Assembly: GCA_023415825.1 (NCBI GenBank)
Contig: JAEZJF010000007.1
Span: forward strand, 62,001-126,000
Source: Bacillota bacterium
Lineage (GTDB): Bacteria > Bacillota > Clostridia > DSM-8532
Reading direction: 5' to 3'
Length of the DNA: 64,000 nt
The position numbers and the translations under genes were made by a program. The notes beneath the pieces are model-generated. The model did no database searches. It saw only the letters and a program-made list of their open reading frames with translations, and was not told the DNA's origin. Positions 9,467 to 17,910 of this stretch are shown piece by piece; position 1 is the stretch's first letter, and each line of letters opens with the position of its first letter.

Positions 9467-12400
9467 ATGAAACAGAGCAGGATACTCAACTGGTTTCTCA
9501 TCTTTTTCATGTTGGCCGGCATATTCTCCGGAACTCAGCTTGCATTCCCTGATACAGCAAATGCGTCAACTGATGTATTTCCCTCGGAAGGCATCGACAC
9601 CGAATCTGCTCCCGATTCAACAACATCAGATGCAGTAGTTCTTCAACTCCCACCGGTAAATATGGAACTGACTGAATCGCCGTCGCCATCATGGGAGCCC
9701 CGCATATTTGGAAGCGGAGTGTCCGCAGCCTACAACAGGATCGCAGTTGAAGGGGACAATGTCATTATTGACACCACCGGCGGAGCGGGCACAAACGGTA
9801 AGATCTCCAGTAATGCGGACGGCATCGCCTATTATTACTGTAGGCTTCCTGCAAACACCCCATTTCAGTTATCGGCCAAAGTCATGGTAAATACCTTTGT
9901 GGCAGGCAACAATCAGGTTGCATTCGGCTTGATGCTCAGAAAAACAGTAGGAGAGAATGGAAGCACTGCCGGTCACATGTCCAATTTCGCGGCTATAGGA
10001 GCCTGCAACCAGAAAATACAGATGTTCTCCAGAAGAAACGGAGAATCCAAGCTGACCAATGTGGATCTGATACCTTCCATACCGCTGGCAGGCAATGTCT
10101 ATGAACTTCGAATCATCGGGACTGATGACAATAAATGCATCGTAAGCTGCGGAACACAGACCACTATCATAGACAATACACAGGATCTGGTCGGAGAAGG
10201 CTTCTATATCGGTCTTTTTGCAGCACGAAACGCAAAGGTCACTTTTTCCGACATTAATCTTGTGACAACGGCCAGTAGCCTTGCTATTACAACCCCTCCC
10301 GCAAAAACGGAGTATTTACTGGGTGAGAGCCTGGACCTCACCGGTCTTCAGGTAACAGCGACCTATGAAGATAGCAGCACTCAGGTTCTCAATCCAAAGG
10401 ATTACACAATCATGGGCTTCGACAATGCTTTCGTTGGGATACAGGAAATCACCGTGAATTATGCAGGGAGACGGACATCCTTCTATATAAACGTAACAAA
10501 GCTGGTATGCACTTCAATGAATTTGGTATACACCCCGGCAAAGACCACCTATTACTTGGAAGATGAGTTTGAACCGTTGGGAATGGTGATTAACGGAACC
10601 TTCAGCTCCGGGCTGGTCAGACCCCTCACACCGGATGAATATACAATATCCGGCTTTGATAGCAGCACTCCTGGAAAGAACACTATTACCCTAACACTCA
10701 AGGAGAACGTCTCAATGACGGCAAGCTTTAAAGTCACCATAAGGGCTTCTGTACTGCAGAGCCTTGAAATCACAAGGTTGCCGGCCAAATCAGTCTATTA
10801 CCCCGGTGAAGCGTTGAATCTCAGCGGAATGGTTGTAAGCGCCATTTATGACGATTCAAAGGCAATGCTGCAGGCAGGCGAGTACAAAGTTGACAGCACA
10901 GGCTTCGACACCAGTACATCTGGCGAGAAACCAGTGATTATTTTATATAAGGGAAAGACCATCAACTTGGTCTTGACGGTCAAGATAAGGGAACTGGCGG
11001 GAATCGCTGTAACAACGCTTCCGAAAACAACCTTCTACGCTGGCGAACCCTTTGATTCTGCCGGAATCGTGGTGTCCAAAATATATGACAGCGGAGAAAA
11101 TGAATTGCTTAATGCCAGTGAATACACAATTGACTCATCATCCTTCGACAGTAATATACCGGGTACATATAACATAAGTGTGGTGCCAACAGACCAGACT
11201 CTAGCAGCCACTTCATATCAAGTCACAGTAAGGCCTCGGACAGATTATGTATGGAACACGGTAATCTTCGGACAGTCGGTAAGTACCAGAAATAACTATG
11301 TTACTGCCACCGAACCCGGAACCGTAAACGGCACCATTACCTTAACCGCATTGGAAGGCGGCGGCAAGGTTACAGGCGCCCATGACGGCATATCCTTCTA
11401 TTATACAGAGATTGACGGTGGCAAGGATAATTTTGTTTTGTCGGCTGATATCAAAGTCCTGGCTTTTGCCAAGCCTACTCCCGACAACCAGGAGGCCTTC
11501 GGTTTGATGGTGCGTGATGCCATAGGCAGCTATACGACCGGAACCCAGCCTGTTTTCTCCTCAAATATTGCAGCCGTGGGCGGTTACAGAGGGTTGACCA
11601 ATGCCTTTATGAGAACAGGTGTTATCAACTCGGCTGGAAATCAGGGTACAATCATGACCGCATCCTCATGGAATACCCCGAGGCCGATGCCGGAAAATAC
11701 AGTACCCAATGCGCCGTATAGACTGACACTGGAGAAAACCAACACCGGCTTTAAGGCAAGTCTTAACGGGCAGCCCTCGACTTCCACACTGTTCTATTCT
11801 CCGGATGATTTTAACTGCCAGGATTCGAAGCTTTATATTGGCTTTTTCGCAGCCCGTCTGGCTACAATCGAGGTCAGTAATGTCAGCTTCTCGGTAAGCG
11901 ATGCCGCAACCGATCCGACAAGAGAGCTGCCGCCTTCGAAGCCCCTCACACCCGAGCTCAATGTCCTATCGCTGGCTAATGTATCAAAGAGTGATTACAT
12001 ATTAAGCCTTATGTCCAATATCAACGGAACAGTGACCATTAAACAGGGTGAAGAAATAATTGCCAGTGATGAGGCTGTTACAGCCAACACAGCATTCACC
12101 AAGGATACGATAATAGCCGCCAACAGCAATACCAGCTTTACAATCACCATGACACCTGATGCTTCTCAGCTTCTAACCTCCTATAATAAAGTGATAAAGA
12201 ATTTCACCGTTACAATGAAAACCTATGAAACACCGGACGGTAACATCTACGTCTCATCTGACGGTACTGCAGCCGGTGATGGAACATTATCAAATCCGCT
12301 GGACATTGATACGGCGGTCAGATATGTAAAGGAAGGCCAGACCCTATTCATGCTGGGTGGCACATACAACCGCACCTCTCCTCTGACTATCCCAATGGGA

Positions 12401-13723
12401 AACGACGGTACTCCGGAAGGCATCAAGACCATTGCCGCATATAATGGGGAACCGGTCATTCTGGACTTCGGTACAACCTCGGCCGGTTTCCAGTTAGGTG
12501 GTAATTACTGGCACATTAACGGTATCAGTGTAACAAGAGCGGTTGCCACCGGATTTTTAGTAGGCGGGAGTAACAATGTAATAGAACGGTGCATTTTATA
12601 TGCCAATGGGGATACAGGGCTTCAGATAAGCCGGTTTCTTCCCACACTGAGCCGGCTCTTCTGGCCTCAAGACAACCTTATACTCAATTGTGAAGCCTAT
12701 GACAACCGGGATGCCTCAGAAAACAATGCGGACGGCTTTGCCGCCAAGCTCACATGCGGGGAAGGCAATGTGTTCAGAGGCTGCATCTCTCACAACAACA
12801 TTGATGACGGATGGGATTTGTATACGAAAGCTGAGACAGGCCCTATCGGCGCTGTCCTCATTGAGAATTGCATTGCATACAATAATGGCATTCTTACAAG
12901 CGGACACCTGGGGGCAGGCGACAAGAACGGGTTCAAGCTTGGAGGAGAAGGTATTGCTGTTCCGCATGTTATCAGAAACAGCATCGCCTTCGGAAATAGA
13001 GCAGCAGGCTTTACAAGTAACAGTAATCCAGCTGCCCAGGCCTATGACTGCATTTCCTATGACAATGCAGGCGGAAACATGGTCTTTACAACATTTGCCC
13101 ACCTTCCTCCCCAATTCGTCATTCAAAACAGTGTATCCTACAGAAGCGTTTCAGGTCCGATAGACAGCGTGCCCGATTTAACACTTAACACAACCAATTA
13201 TTTTTATAATGGAACCGCCTCTGTTAATAGCTCGGGGTTTGCTTTAAGTGACGCAAATTTTGTAAGCTTAACCCCGGTATTGCCCTATCAGAGGGATGCC
13301 AACGGCAATATAATCCTGGGCGACTTCTTGAAGCTTATCTCACCGGGTAATGCTGCGCTTAAAGCACTTACTGCAGGCGATGAAACATTGTTGCCGGCTT
13401 TCTCTCCCGATGTGCACAAATACCTTGTTACCGTAAAGAACAATGTAAAGAACATCATCATAACACCAACCACAGCATCACACCTTTACAGCAAGGTCCA
13501 AATAAACTCCAGGTCCGTTTTAAGCGGTGAGCCTTATGAAGCAACCCTGGATAAAGGACACAACTTCTTTGTCATTACTGTGACCGCGCAGGATGGTATC
13601 ACAGAAAGCACATATCTACTGGATGTGTACAAGGAGCACGACAGTAGAAAAAAGGATTTGGAAAAGCACTTTAAGGAGCTGTGGGATGCCATAGATCAAT
13701 ACTGGGAACAAATAAACGGTTGA
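9467..13723 (+). CDS. Secreted modular family-9 pectate lyase
   Basis: A 1418-residue secreted enzyme that should cleave polygalacturonate by beta-elimination. It begins with a signal peptide (about 1-32). A beta-sandwich module follows at about 72-268, then four bacterial Ig-like (Big_3) repeats at about 270-585. A second copy of the sandwich module lies at 593-825 and an Ig/FN3-like stretch leads into the PL9 parallel beta-helix (about 925-1290). The beta-helix carries the PL9 hallmarks ADGFAAKLT, GNVFRGCISHNNIDDGW and DLYTKAETGPIG, including the lysine and aspartate cluster expected for catalysis and calcium binding. A cadherin-like sandwich (about 1302-1390) ends the protein. ATG 9467 follows GAGGAGG. 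No dockerin or LPXTG anchor was seen, so it is probably released. Confidence 0.9.
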   Translation: MKQSRILNWFLIFFMLAGIFSGTQLAFPDTANASTDVFPSEGIDTESAPDSTTSDAVVLQLPPVNMELTESPSPSWEPRIFGSGVSAAYNRIAVEGDNVIIDTTGGAGTNGKISSNADGIAYYYCRLPANTPFQLSAKVMVNTFVAGNNQVAFGLMLRKTVGENGSTAGHMSNFAAIGACNQKIQMFSRRNGESKLTNVDLIPSIPLAGNVYELRIIGTDDNKCIVSCGTQTTIIDNTQDLVGEGFYIGLFAARNAKVTFSDINLVTTASSLAITTPPAKTEYLLGESLDLTGLQVTATYEDSSTQVLNPKDYTIMGFDNAFVGIQEITVNYAGRRTSFYINVTKLVCTSMNLVYTPAKTTYYLEDEFEPLGMVINGTFSSGLVRPLTPDEYTISGFDSSTPGKNTITLTLKENVSMTASFKVTIRASVLQSLEITRLPAKSVYYPGEALNLSGMVVSAIYDDSKAMLQAGEYKVDSTGFDTSTSGEKPVIILYKGKTINLVLTVKIRELAGIAVTTLPKTTFYAGEPFDSAGIVVSKIYDSGENELLNASEYTIDSSSFDSNIPGTYNISVVPTDQTLAATSYQVTVRPRTDYVWNTVIFGQSVSTRNNYVTATEPGTVNGTITLTALEGGGKVTGAHDGISFYYTEIDGGKDNFVLSADIKVLAFAKPTPDNQEAFGLMVRDAIGSYTTGTQPVFSSNIAAVGGYRGLTNAFMRTGVINSAGNQGTIMTASSWNTPRPMPENTVPNAPYRLTLEKTNTGFKASLNGQPSTSTLFYSPDDFNCQDSKLYIGFFAARLATIEVSNVSFSVSDAATDPTRELPPSKPLTPELNVLSLANVSKSDYILSLMSNINGTVTIKQGEEIIASDEAVTANTAFTKDTIIAANSNTSFTITMTPDASQLLTSYNKVIKNFTVTMKTYETPDGNIYVSSDGTAAGDGTLSNPLDIDTAVRYVKEGQTLFMLGGTYNRTSPLTIPMGNDGTPEGIKTIAAYNGEPVILDFGTTSAGFQLGGNYWHINGISVTRAVATGFLVGGSNNVIERCILYANGDTGLQISRFLPTLSRLFWPQDNLILNCEAYDNRDASENNADGFAAKLTCGEGNVFRGCISHNNIDDGWDLYTKAETGPIGAVLIENCIAYNNGILTSGHLGAGDKNGFKLGGEGIAVPHVIRNSIAFGNRAAGFTSNSNPAAQAYDCISYDNAGGNMVFTTFAHLPPQFVIQNSVSYRSVSGPIDSVPDLTLNTTNYFYNGTASVNSSGFALSDANFVSLTPVLPYQRDANGNIILGDFLKLISPGNAALKALTAGDETLLPAFSPDVHKYLVTVKNNVKNIIITPTTASHLYSKVQINSRSVLSGEPYEATLDKGHNFFVITVTAQDGITESTYLLDVYKEHDSRKKDLEKHFKELWDAIDQYWEQING

Positions 13724-13759
13724 CAGAAATGCAAAAGGCTTCCCTGTTATAATTAACTG

Positions 13760-13787
13760 CCCCCTGTCTGTTTGACAGGGGGTTCGC
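13760..13787. terminator. Bidirectional terminator between convergent genes
   Basis: CCCCCTGTC (13760-13768) pairs with GACAGGGGG (13774-13782) across a 5-base loop, followed by TTCGCTTT. It lies between the lyase stop and the stop of the opposing DUF6448 gene. Confidence 0.8.
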
Positions 13788-13797
13788 TTTCTGTTTT

Positions 13798-14541
13798 CTA
13801 GTTAGTCTTTCTCTTAAACAGCTTAACATGTGCTACCACTGATGTTACAAAGAACAGTCCTGCTAATGCCCATGGAATCCAATATGTGTTGGAGGTTTCT
13901 TTTTCCGTCTCAGCTCCATGTGCAGCTGCTTCAACATGAGTTGCATGGTCACCTGAGGCACCATGAGCATCATCTTCTCCTTCAGCATATTTGAAGAATT
14001 GAACATAGGCTTCAATGTATTCTCTACCAGCCTCAACATCATTTACATCGTAATTTTTCAAGGACATTACTTTTTCAAATCTTTCGGTAAGCTCAGGCAT
14101 TTTTTCTTTTTCAATCAGATTTTCCAAAGGTGACAAATTTCCGATTTCAATACTCTTATCTGCTGCCAATACTTTTTCATCGACCGGTGTTCCCGAAGGC
14201 TTCAGGCCGGTAAATGGTGCACCCTCTCCGGCTCTATGAATTCTGACCAGATTTCCAAAGAAATATTGTTCAGCTACTTCCTTCGTTTCCGGACTTATAT
14301 CTTTGATTTTCATACTTTGGTTAAATATTTTTGTTATTTCCTCTTCGTACCCTGGCTGTACCCATTTCAAAGCATAGTTGATGTTATTGTTCTCCATTGC
14401 TTTTCTTCCATCTACGACAGTTGGGCCGTCCATCGTATCGCAGTGTGCATTGGCTGTTAGCGGCAGCATTGCAATAATTGTCACTGCCATCAAAATAGCC
14501 AGAACTGATTTCATAGATTTTGACTTTATTACGCTTGCCAT
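13798..14541 (-). CDS. DUF6448 family membrane-anchored protein
   Basis: A 247-residue exported protein of unknown function. The signal peptide spans about 1-32 and ends in TANA, after which the mature part begins HCDTMDGPTVVDGRKA, the hallmark of the DUF6448 family. The helical middle is followed by a His/Asp/Glu-rich stretch at about 189-212 that could bind metal. A C-terminal transmembrane helix near residue 222-240 is followed by KLFKRKTN, so the protein is held in the membrane with its bulk outside. ATG 14541 follows GGAGG. A palindrome of the CRP/FNR type lies upstream at 14599-14614. The family assignment is confident; any function would be a guess. Confidence 0.82.
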   Translation of the reverse strand: MASVIKSKSMKSVLAILMAVTIIAMLPLTANAHCDTMDGPTVVDGRKAMENNNINYALKWVQPGYEEEITKIFNQSMKIKDISPETKEVAEQYFFGNLVRIHRAGEGAPFTGLKPSGTPVDEKVLAADKSIEIGNLSPLENLIEKEKMPELTERFEKVMSLKNYDVNDVEAGREYIEAYVQFFKYAEGEDDAHGASGDHATHVEAAAHGAETEKETSNTYWIPWALAGLFFVTSVVAHVKLFKRKTN

Positions 14542-14598
14542 TTTTTTACCTCCGTTTGTTTTGATGTATCCATCTTAATTGATTCTGTGAGTAATAAC

Positions 14599-14614
14599 TT
14601 TGACTAAAGTCAAA
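14599..14614. promoter_or_regulatory. CRP/FNR-type palindrome upstream of DUF6448 gene
   Basis: TTTGACTAAAGTCAAA is a perfect palindrome with the TTGAC-N4-GTCAA geometry bound by CRP/FNR-family regulators. It sits 58 bp upstream of the ATG. The left half could also act as a -35 box. The regulator is not encoded in this window. Confidence 0.45.
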
Positions 14615-14681
14615 TTTTAGAAATTTATTTTTCTAGCAACCCTCAAAATCAATATAACGGGTAAAATGGTTCGGAGGGCGC

Positions 14682-14728
14682 AAAAAAAGAGCTGCTGCTC
14701 AAGTCTTAAATTCCTTTAGCAACAGCTC
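14682..14728 (-). terminator. Terminator of the DUF5054 gene
   Basis: On the minus strand GAGCTGTTGCT pairs with AGCAGCAGCTC across an 18-base loop, and a run of seven T follows. Confidence 0.85.
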
Positions 14729-14749
14729 TCATCATGCATTTTCTTTAGG

Positions 14750-16813
14750 TCATTTCATGGAATAGCTGAATTTGAAAACAAACCTGGCATCATCTTCATA
14801 CCACATGGGAAAATTGGTTCCCCAAACATTATTATATAAATTATAACTTATCCCCTCATTGAGACTTGCAAATTGATTATCAAACTCCAATATCTTACCC
14901 TTTCCCAGAGAAAACAAGGGTGCATGAATATTCTTTATTATAAATTTTCTTTCTTCATCCTCGTATTTCAATTCTTCAACTGCGCTCATATTTCTGTTGC
15001 CATTTAAAACAATATCCGTCACAGCCATAAAGTTATTTAACTTCTTCATTTTCCAGCAATCAGAATTCTTAAGCGAAAGGTTAAAATTCAACCATAAAGC
15101 TTCAGGTATTCTGCTGGCATCCTTATCAAACCAATTTATTTCATAGTCAAAGCTGTCCGAATCCTTATAGAATTTATACTTTGCCTGAATGGCTCTTGGC
15201 GCTCCATAATCCACGCTTAGTGCCTGGTCAATATCATAATCTATTAAAACCAAATCACTATCAATACCGTGCATTAAATACATGGCATTGAGTTTATAGG
15301 GATATCTGCCGTCCTTGATAGATTTTTCATATCTTTCAATGCCCGGCTTGGTAAAGTCCAGCCTGCTCCAAAATTCTGTTTGCTTGTAGTTCCGTAAATA
15401 TTTATCAACAAAATATTGATAATCCTTGACACCAAATATTTGGTATTCAATAGTACCGAAATTATTGCCATTGGAGATTAATTCACTATTATCACTGGCA
15501 ACCAGGGACTTTATGTAACCGTCGGAGTCAAAAATAACACTGTATTTTCCGAGCTTCAATAATTCACCAGTATTTATCTTTTGGTAGCTTTCATGGCGAA
15601 TGTCTTTATGCGGAATTGTAGCATTTATTGCTTCCAGCGCTTCTTTTTGCTTTGCCATGTCAAGTTCACTTATTGCTTTATCAATATACTCCCTTTGCTC
15701 TGCCCATGAATCTTCAAACCGTTTATAGGATTTTTCGGTAGAATTTTCATTTGCAAATGCGCAGTCTTTATAATACTTGGGAGGATTTTTCAATATATTT
15801 ATTTTATCGTCTTTTCTAGCTTTGATAAAATCTTGCTTCAAATAGTTCCTGAAATCGGGAAGATATGTTTTTTCATCCATTCCCCAGGTATGTTCAGCTA
15901 TTCTAAGAAGATAGTCGCAAAAATTCTTATACTCCCTGCTATCCTTGGACATACTCCCCTCAGACAGCCATTTATTCTTCAGCATCAATAATTCCCTAAA
16001 TCTGCTTACCTTCGAAGGGTCACTTCCTGACCCATGAATCCAGCTGTCTCCTATTTCACTGGTTAACACAGGGAGTTTGTTTTTAACAGTCCAGAGACTC
16101 TCAGCAAAGCTGTCTAATGTTGAAGCCTTAACTTCATAACCGGGGTACTTTGTCTCAAGCTCCTTCAATTGCTTATTGAGCTCAGCCTCATTCAAAGGCC
16201 CCTTGTTATCATTGGTGTGTGAAAAATATAAGATTTCATCCAAATACTCATTTTTGTATGCCTTACCATATTCGCCAGCATAATTCACTATGATCTCCCT
16301 GCCGGATTCGCTTCGCCATAAAAATGCAGGAGGCACATCTGGAACGGCAGACGCCGGGTTAACTCCTATATGCAGGTATTTGATCCCATGCAGCGCCAGT
16401 GTATCAATGATGGCTTTTGTATGCCCGGGTACATCTGTAAGCTTTGCTGCAATCGTTTTCTTATGATATCTTCTGTCAAGTTCCTCTGAAAGGCTTATCC
16501 CGTATTCCAGCAAATCCGTATCCAGAAGCTCGGTATGCGTTGTGAACGGAAGTGCATGCCAGGCAATATGTCCTTTTGCGATTGCCTTCTCAAGCATTGT
16601 TTTATTATAGGCGTCTGCCTTTTCCAGAAAGTGATAGATCAACCATGAGCCCGTAGTCCAAATAAAATCGATATTATTATCTGTATTAACCTTTTCAGCC
16701 AATCTGACAGCATTTATTATGAATTCGTTAAAATATTTATCGGTGATACGTTCGGCTAAATCGGTAAAACCCAAGTCTAAATGAGTTTTATGGATTACAT
16801 GGATTCTCTTCAT
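14750..16813 (-). CDS. GH38-like glycoside hydrolase with DUF5054 (alpha-mannosidase fold)
   Basis: A 687-residue cytoplasmic protein; no signal peptide. The start VIHKTHLDLGFTD is a version of the metal-binding HxHxDxGW entry of family-38 alpha-mannosidases, and LTDVPGHTKAIIDTLALHGIKYLHIG resembles the loop that bears the nucleophile aspartate. The N-terminal half (about 1-330) is therefore a GH38-like barrel. The C-terminal half has the beta-rich make-up of the mannosidase C-terminal domains. ATG 16813 is preferred over an upstream start ten codons earlier because the conserved core begins there. The substrate is uncertain; alpha-linked sugars from plant glycans are a reasonable guess. Confidence 0.8.
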   Translation of the reverse strand: MKRIHVIHKTHLDLGFTDLAERITDKYFNEFIINAVRLAEKVNTDNNIDFIWTTGSWLIYHFLEKADAYNKTMLEKAIAKGHIAWHALPFTTHTELLDTDLLEYGISLSEELDRRYHKKTIAAKLTDVPGHTKAIIDTLALHGIKYLHIGVNPASAVPDVPPAFLWRSESGREIIVNYAGEYGKAYKNEYLDEILYFSHTNDNKGPLNEAELNKQLKELETKYPGYEVKASTLDSFAESLWTVKNKLPVLTSEIGDSWIHGSGSDPSKVSRFRELLMLKNKWLSEGSMSKDSREYKNFCDYLLRIAEHTWGMDEKTYLPDFRNYLKQDFIKARKDDKINILKNPPKYYKDCAFANENSTEKSYKRFEDSWAEQREYIDKAISELDMAKQKEALEAINATIPHKDIRHESYQKINTGELLKLGKYSVIFDSDGYIKSLVASDNSELISNGNNFGTIEYQIFGVKDYQYFVDKYLRNYKQTEFWSRLDFTKPGIERYEKSIKDGRYPYKLNAMYLMHGIDSDLVLIDYDIDQALSVDYGAPRAIQAKYKFYKDSDSFDYEINWFDKDASRIPEALWLNFNLSLKNSDCWKMKKLNNFMAVTDIVLNGNRNMSAVEELKYEDEERKFIIKNIHAPLFSLGKGKILEFDNQFASLNEGISYNLYNNVWGTNFPMWYEDDARFVFKFSYSMK

Positions 16814-17150
16814 GATATAACCCCTGCTATAGAATTTTTCCACTTACATTACAGGTCTCTATTGAGATAGTTTCTTCATAATATTTCCACTAGCTCCGTT
16901 TTTTTATTGTATCACAAAAGGGTACAATTTGCATCTTGGGTAACATGAACAGCACCTCTGTATGCTTATGTGATATAATAACATTACCCGTTACCGAAAT
17001 CAAAGATTTCGAACGGGTACCCAAGTTATTGATACTTCGTATTAATAACATTACCGTTACCGAAATCAAAGATTTCGAACGGGTACCCAAGTTATTGATA
17101 CTTCGTATTAATAATGGACGAGCCCCTATCGGTTGACGGAGGTGCTGGCT
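16814..17150. promoter_or_regulatory. Intergenic region between DUF5054 and the orphan regulator
   Basis: This 337-bp region holds the tandem hairpin repeat (16974-17115) and an extended -10 sequence TGATATAAT at 16972-16979. No convincing -35 box is visible. A good GGAGGT ribosome binding site lies at 17138-17143. Confidence 0.6.
16974..17115 (+). repeat. Tandem 66-bp hairpin repeat, copy locus 1 (two units)
   Basis: Two nearly identical units with a period of 66-67 bp, differing by one C. Each unit holds a long hairpin (CCCGTT..GAAATC-AAA-GATTTC..AACGGG) and a small hairpin TTGATACTTCGTATTAA, in which the arms pair perfectly if one G-U is allowed. The element begins at TATAATAAC and ends just before the ribosome binding site of the response regulator. 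The same family occurs at 40456-40502 and 58445-58583. Confidence 0.85.
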
Positions 17151-17861
17151 ATGGGAATACGAATCCTGGTTGCTGATGAAAATCAATCATTAAAAAAAGA
17201 ATTAATGACACTTCTAACCTGCGAAGGATATGAAGCAGATTGGGTTTCAGACGGTATAGCGGCTATCAAGCACTTTCGGCGATATGACTATCATATTGCT
17301 GTTATTGATGTCGGCCTTCCTGAGCTGGATGGCAGGAATGTTATCCGACAGCTTAAGAAGATATCTCCCATTCCGGTGGTTTTAATGTCATTTAACCAAG
17401 ATGAGGAGTCCATTCTTGAGGGGTATGCCTTGGGTGCCGAGGACTATATCAGAAAGCCGTTTTTCCCAAAAGAGTTATTGGCCAGGCTCAAGGTGATTAC
17501 AAAGCGCTGTGTGGAGCATGGCAGTACGGCCATGCGCTGCCTGGTATTTGATGGCCTGCACATCAACACTCACTCCCACACCGTTCTGGTGGATGACAAG
17601 CCCGCCATACTCACCTCAAAGGAATATCATCTGCTGGTTTACCTTGCCCAGAATCCCAACCGGGTCTTATCGCGGGAAATGCTTTTGAATAAGATATGGG
17701 GACAGGATTATCAGGGAACGGACCGAACGGTAGATACTCATATTAAAACCCTTAGGGAAGCCCTTCGACCTTATGATCCGTACATATCAACTATTCGTGG
17801 CATAGGATATAGCTTTGATGAGTCTTGCAGAGGCAATAGAGATAAAAACCTAGGCCAGTAA
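17151..17861 (+). CDS. Orphan OmpR-family response regulator
   Basis: A 236-residue regulator. The receiver domain (about 1-118) has ADE at 8-10, phospho-acceptor Asp53 in AVIDVGLPELDG, and Lys in DYIRKPFFPKEL. The winged-helix output domain (about 128-228) ends in ISTIRGIGYSFDE. ATG 17151 lies seven bases after GGAGGT, which is better than an upstream in-frame start at 17133. No histidine kinase gene is next to it, so its partner is elsewhere or absent. Its stop codon lies inside the hairpin of the terminator that follows, and its leader carries the tandem repeat described at 16974. The hydrogenase operon converges on it. Confidence 0.92.
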   Translation: MGIRILVADENQSLKKELMTLLTCEGYEADWVSDGIAAIKHFRRYDYHIAVIDVGLPELDGRNVIRQLKKISPIPVVLMSFNQDEESILEGYALGAEDYIRKPFFPKELLARLKVITKRCVEHGSTAMRCLVFDGLHINTHSHTVLVDDKPAILTSKEYHLLVYLAQNPNRVLSREMLLNKIWGQDYQGTDRTVDTHIKTLREALRPYDPYISTIRGIGYSFDESCRGNRDKNLGQ

Positions 17862-17876
17862 TCGGCCTAGGTTTTT
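17844..17876. terminator. Bidirectional terminator overlapping the regulator stop codon
   Basis: AAAAACCTAGGCC (17844-17856) pairs with GGCCTAGGTTTTT (17864-17876) across a 7-base loop. The TAA stop of the response regulator (17859-17861) is in the loop. The symmetric A/T ends allow it to serve the hydrogenase operon on the other strand too. Confidence 0.88.
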
Positions 17877-17910
17877 ACATGAAATTTGCATTTTGATTGC
17901 TCCTTAGTTA

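Noticed and set aside
12690..13163. Overlapping open frame inside the pectate lyase gene
   Set aside because: It lies in another frame of the PL9 domain, whose catalytic motifs are clear; it is a shadow.
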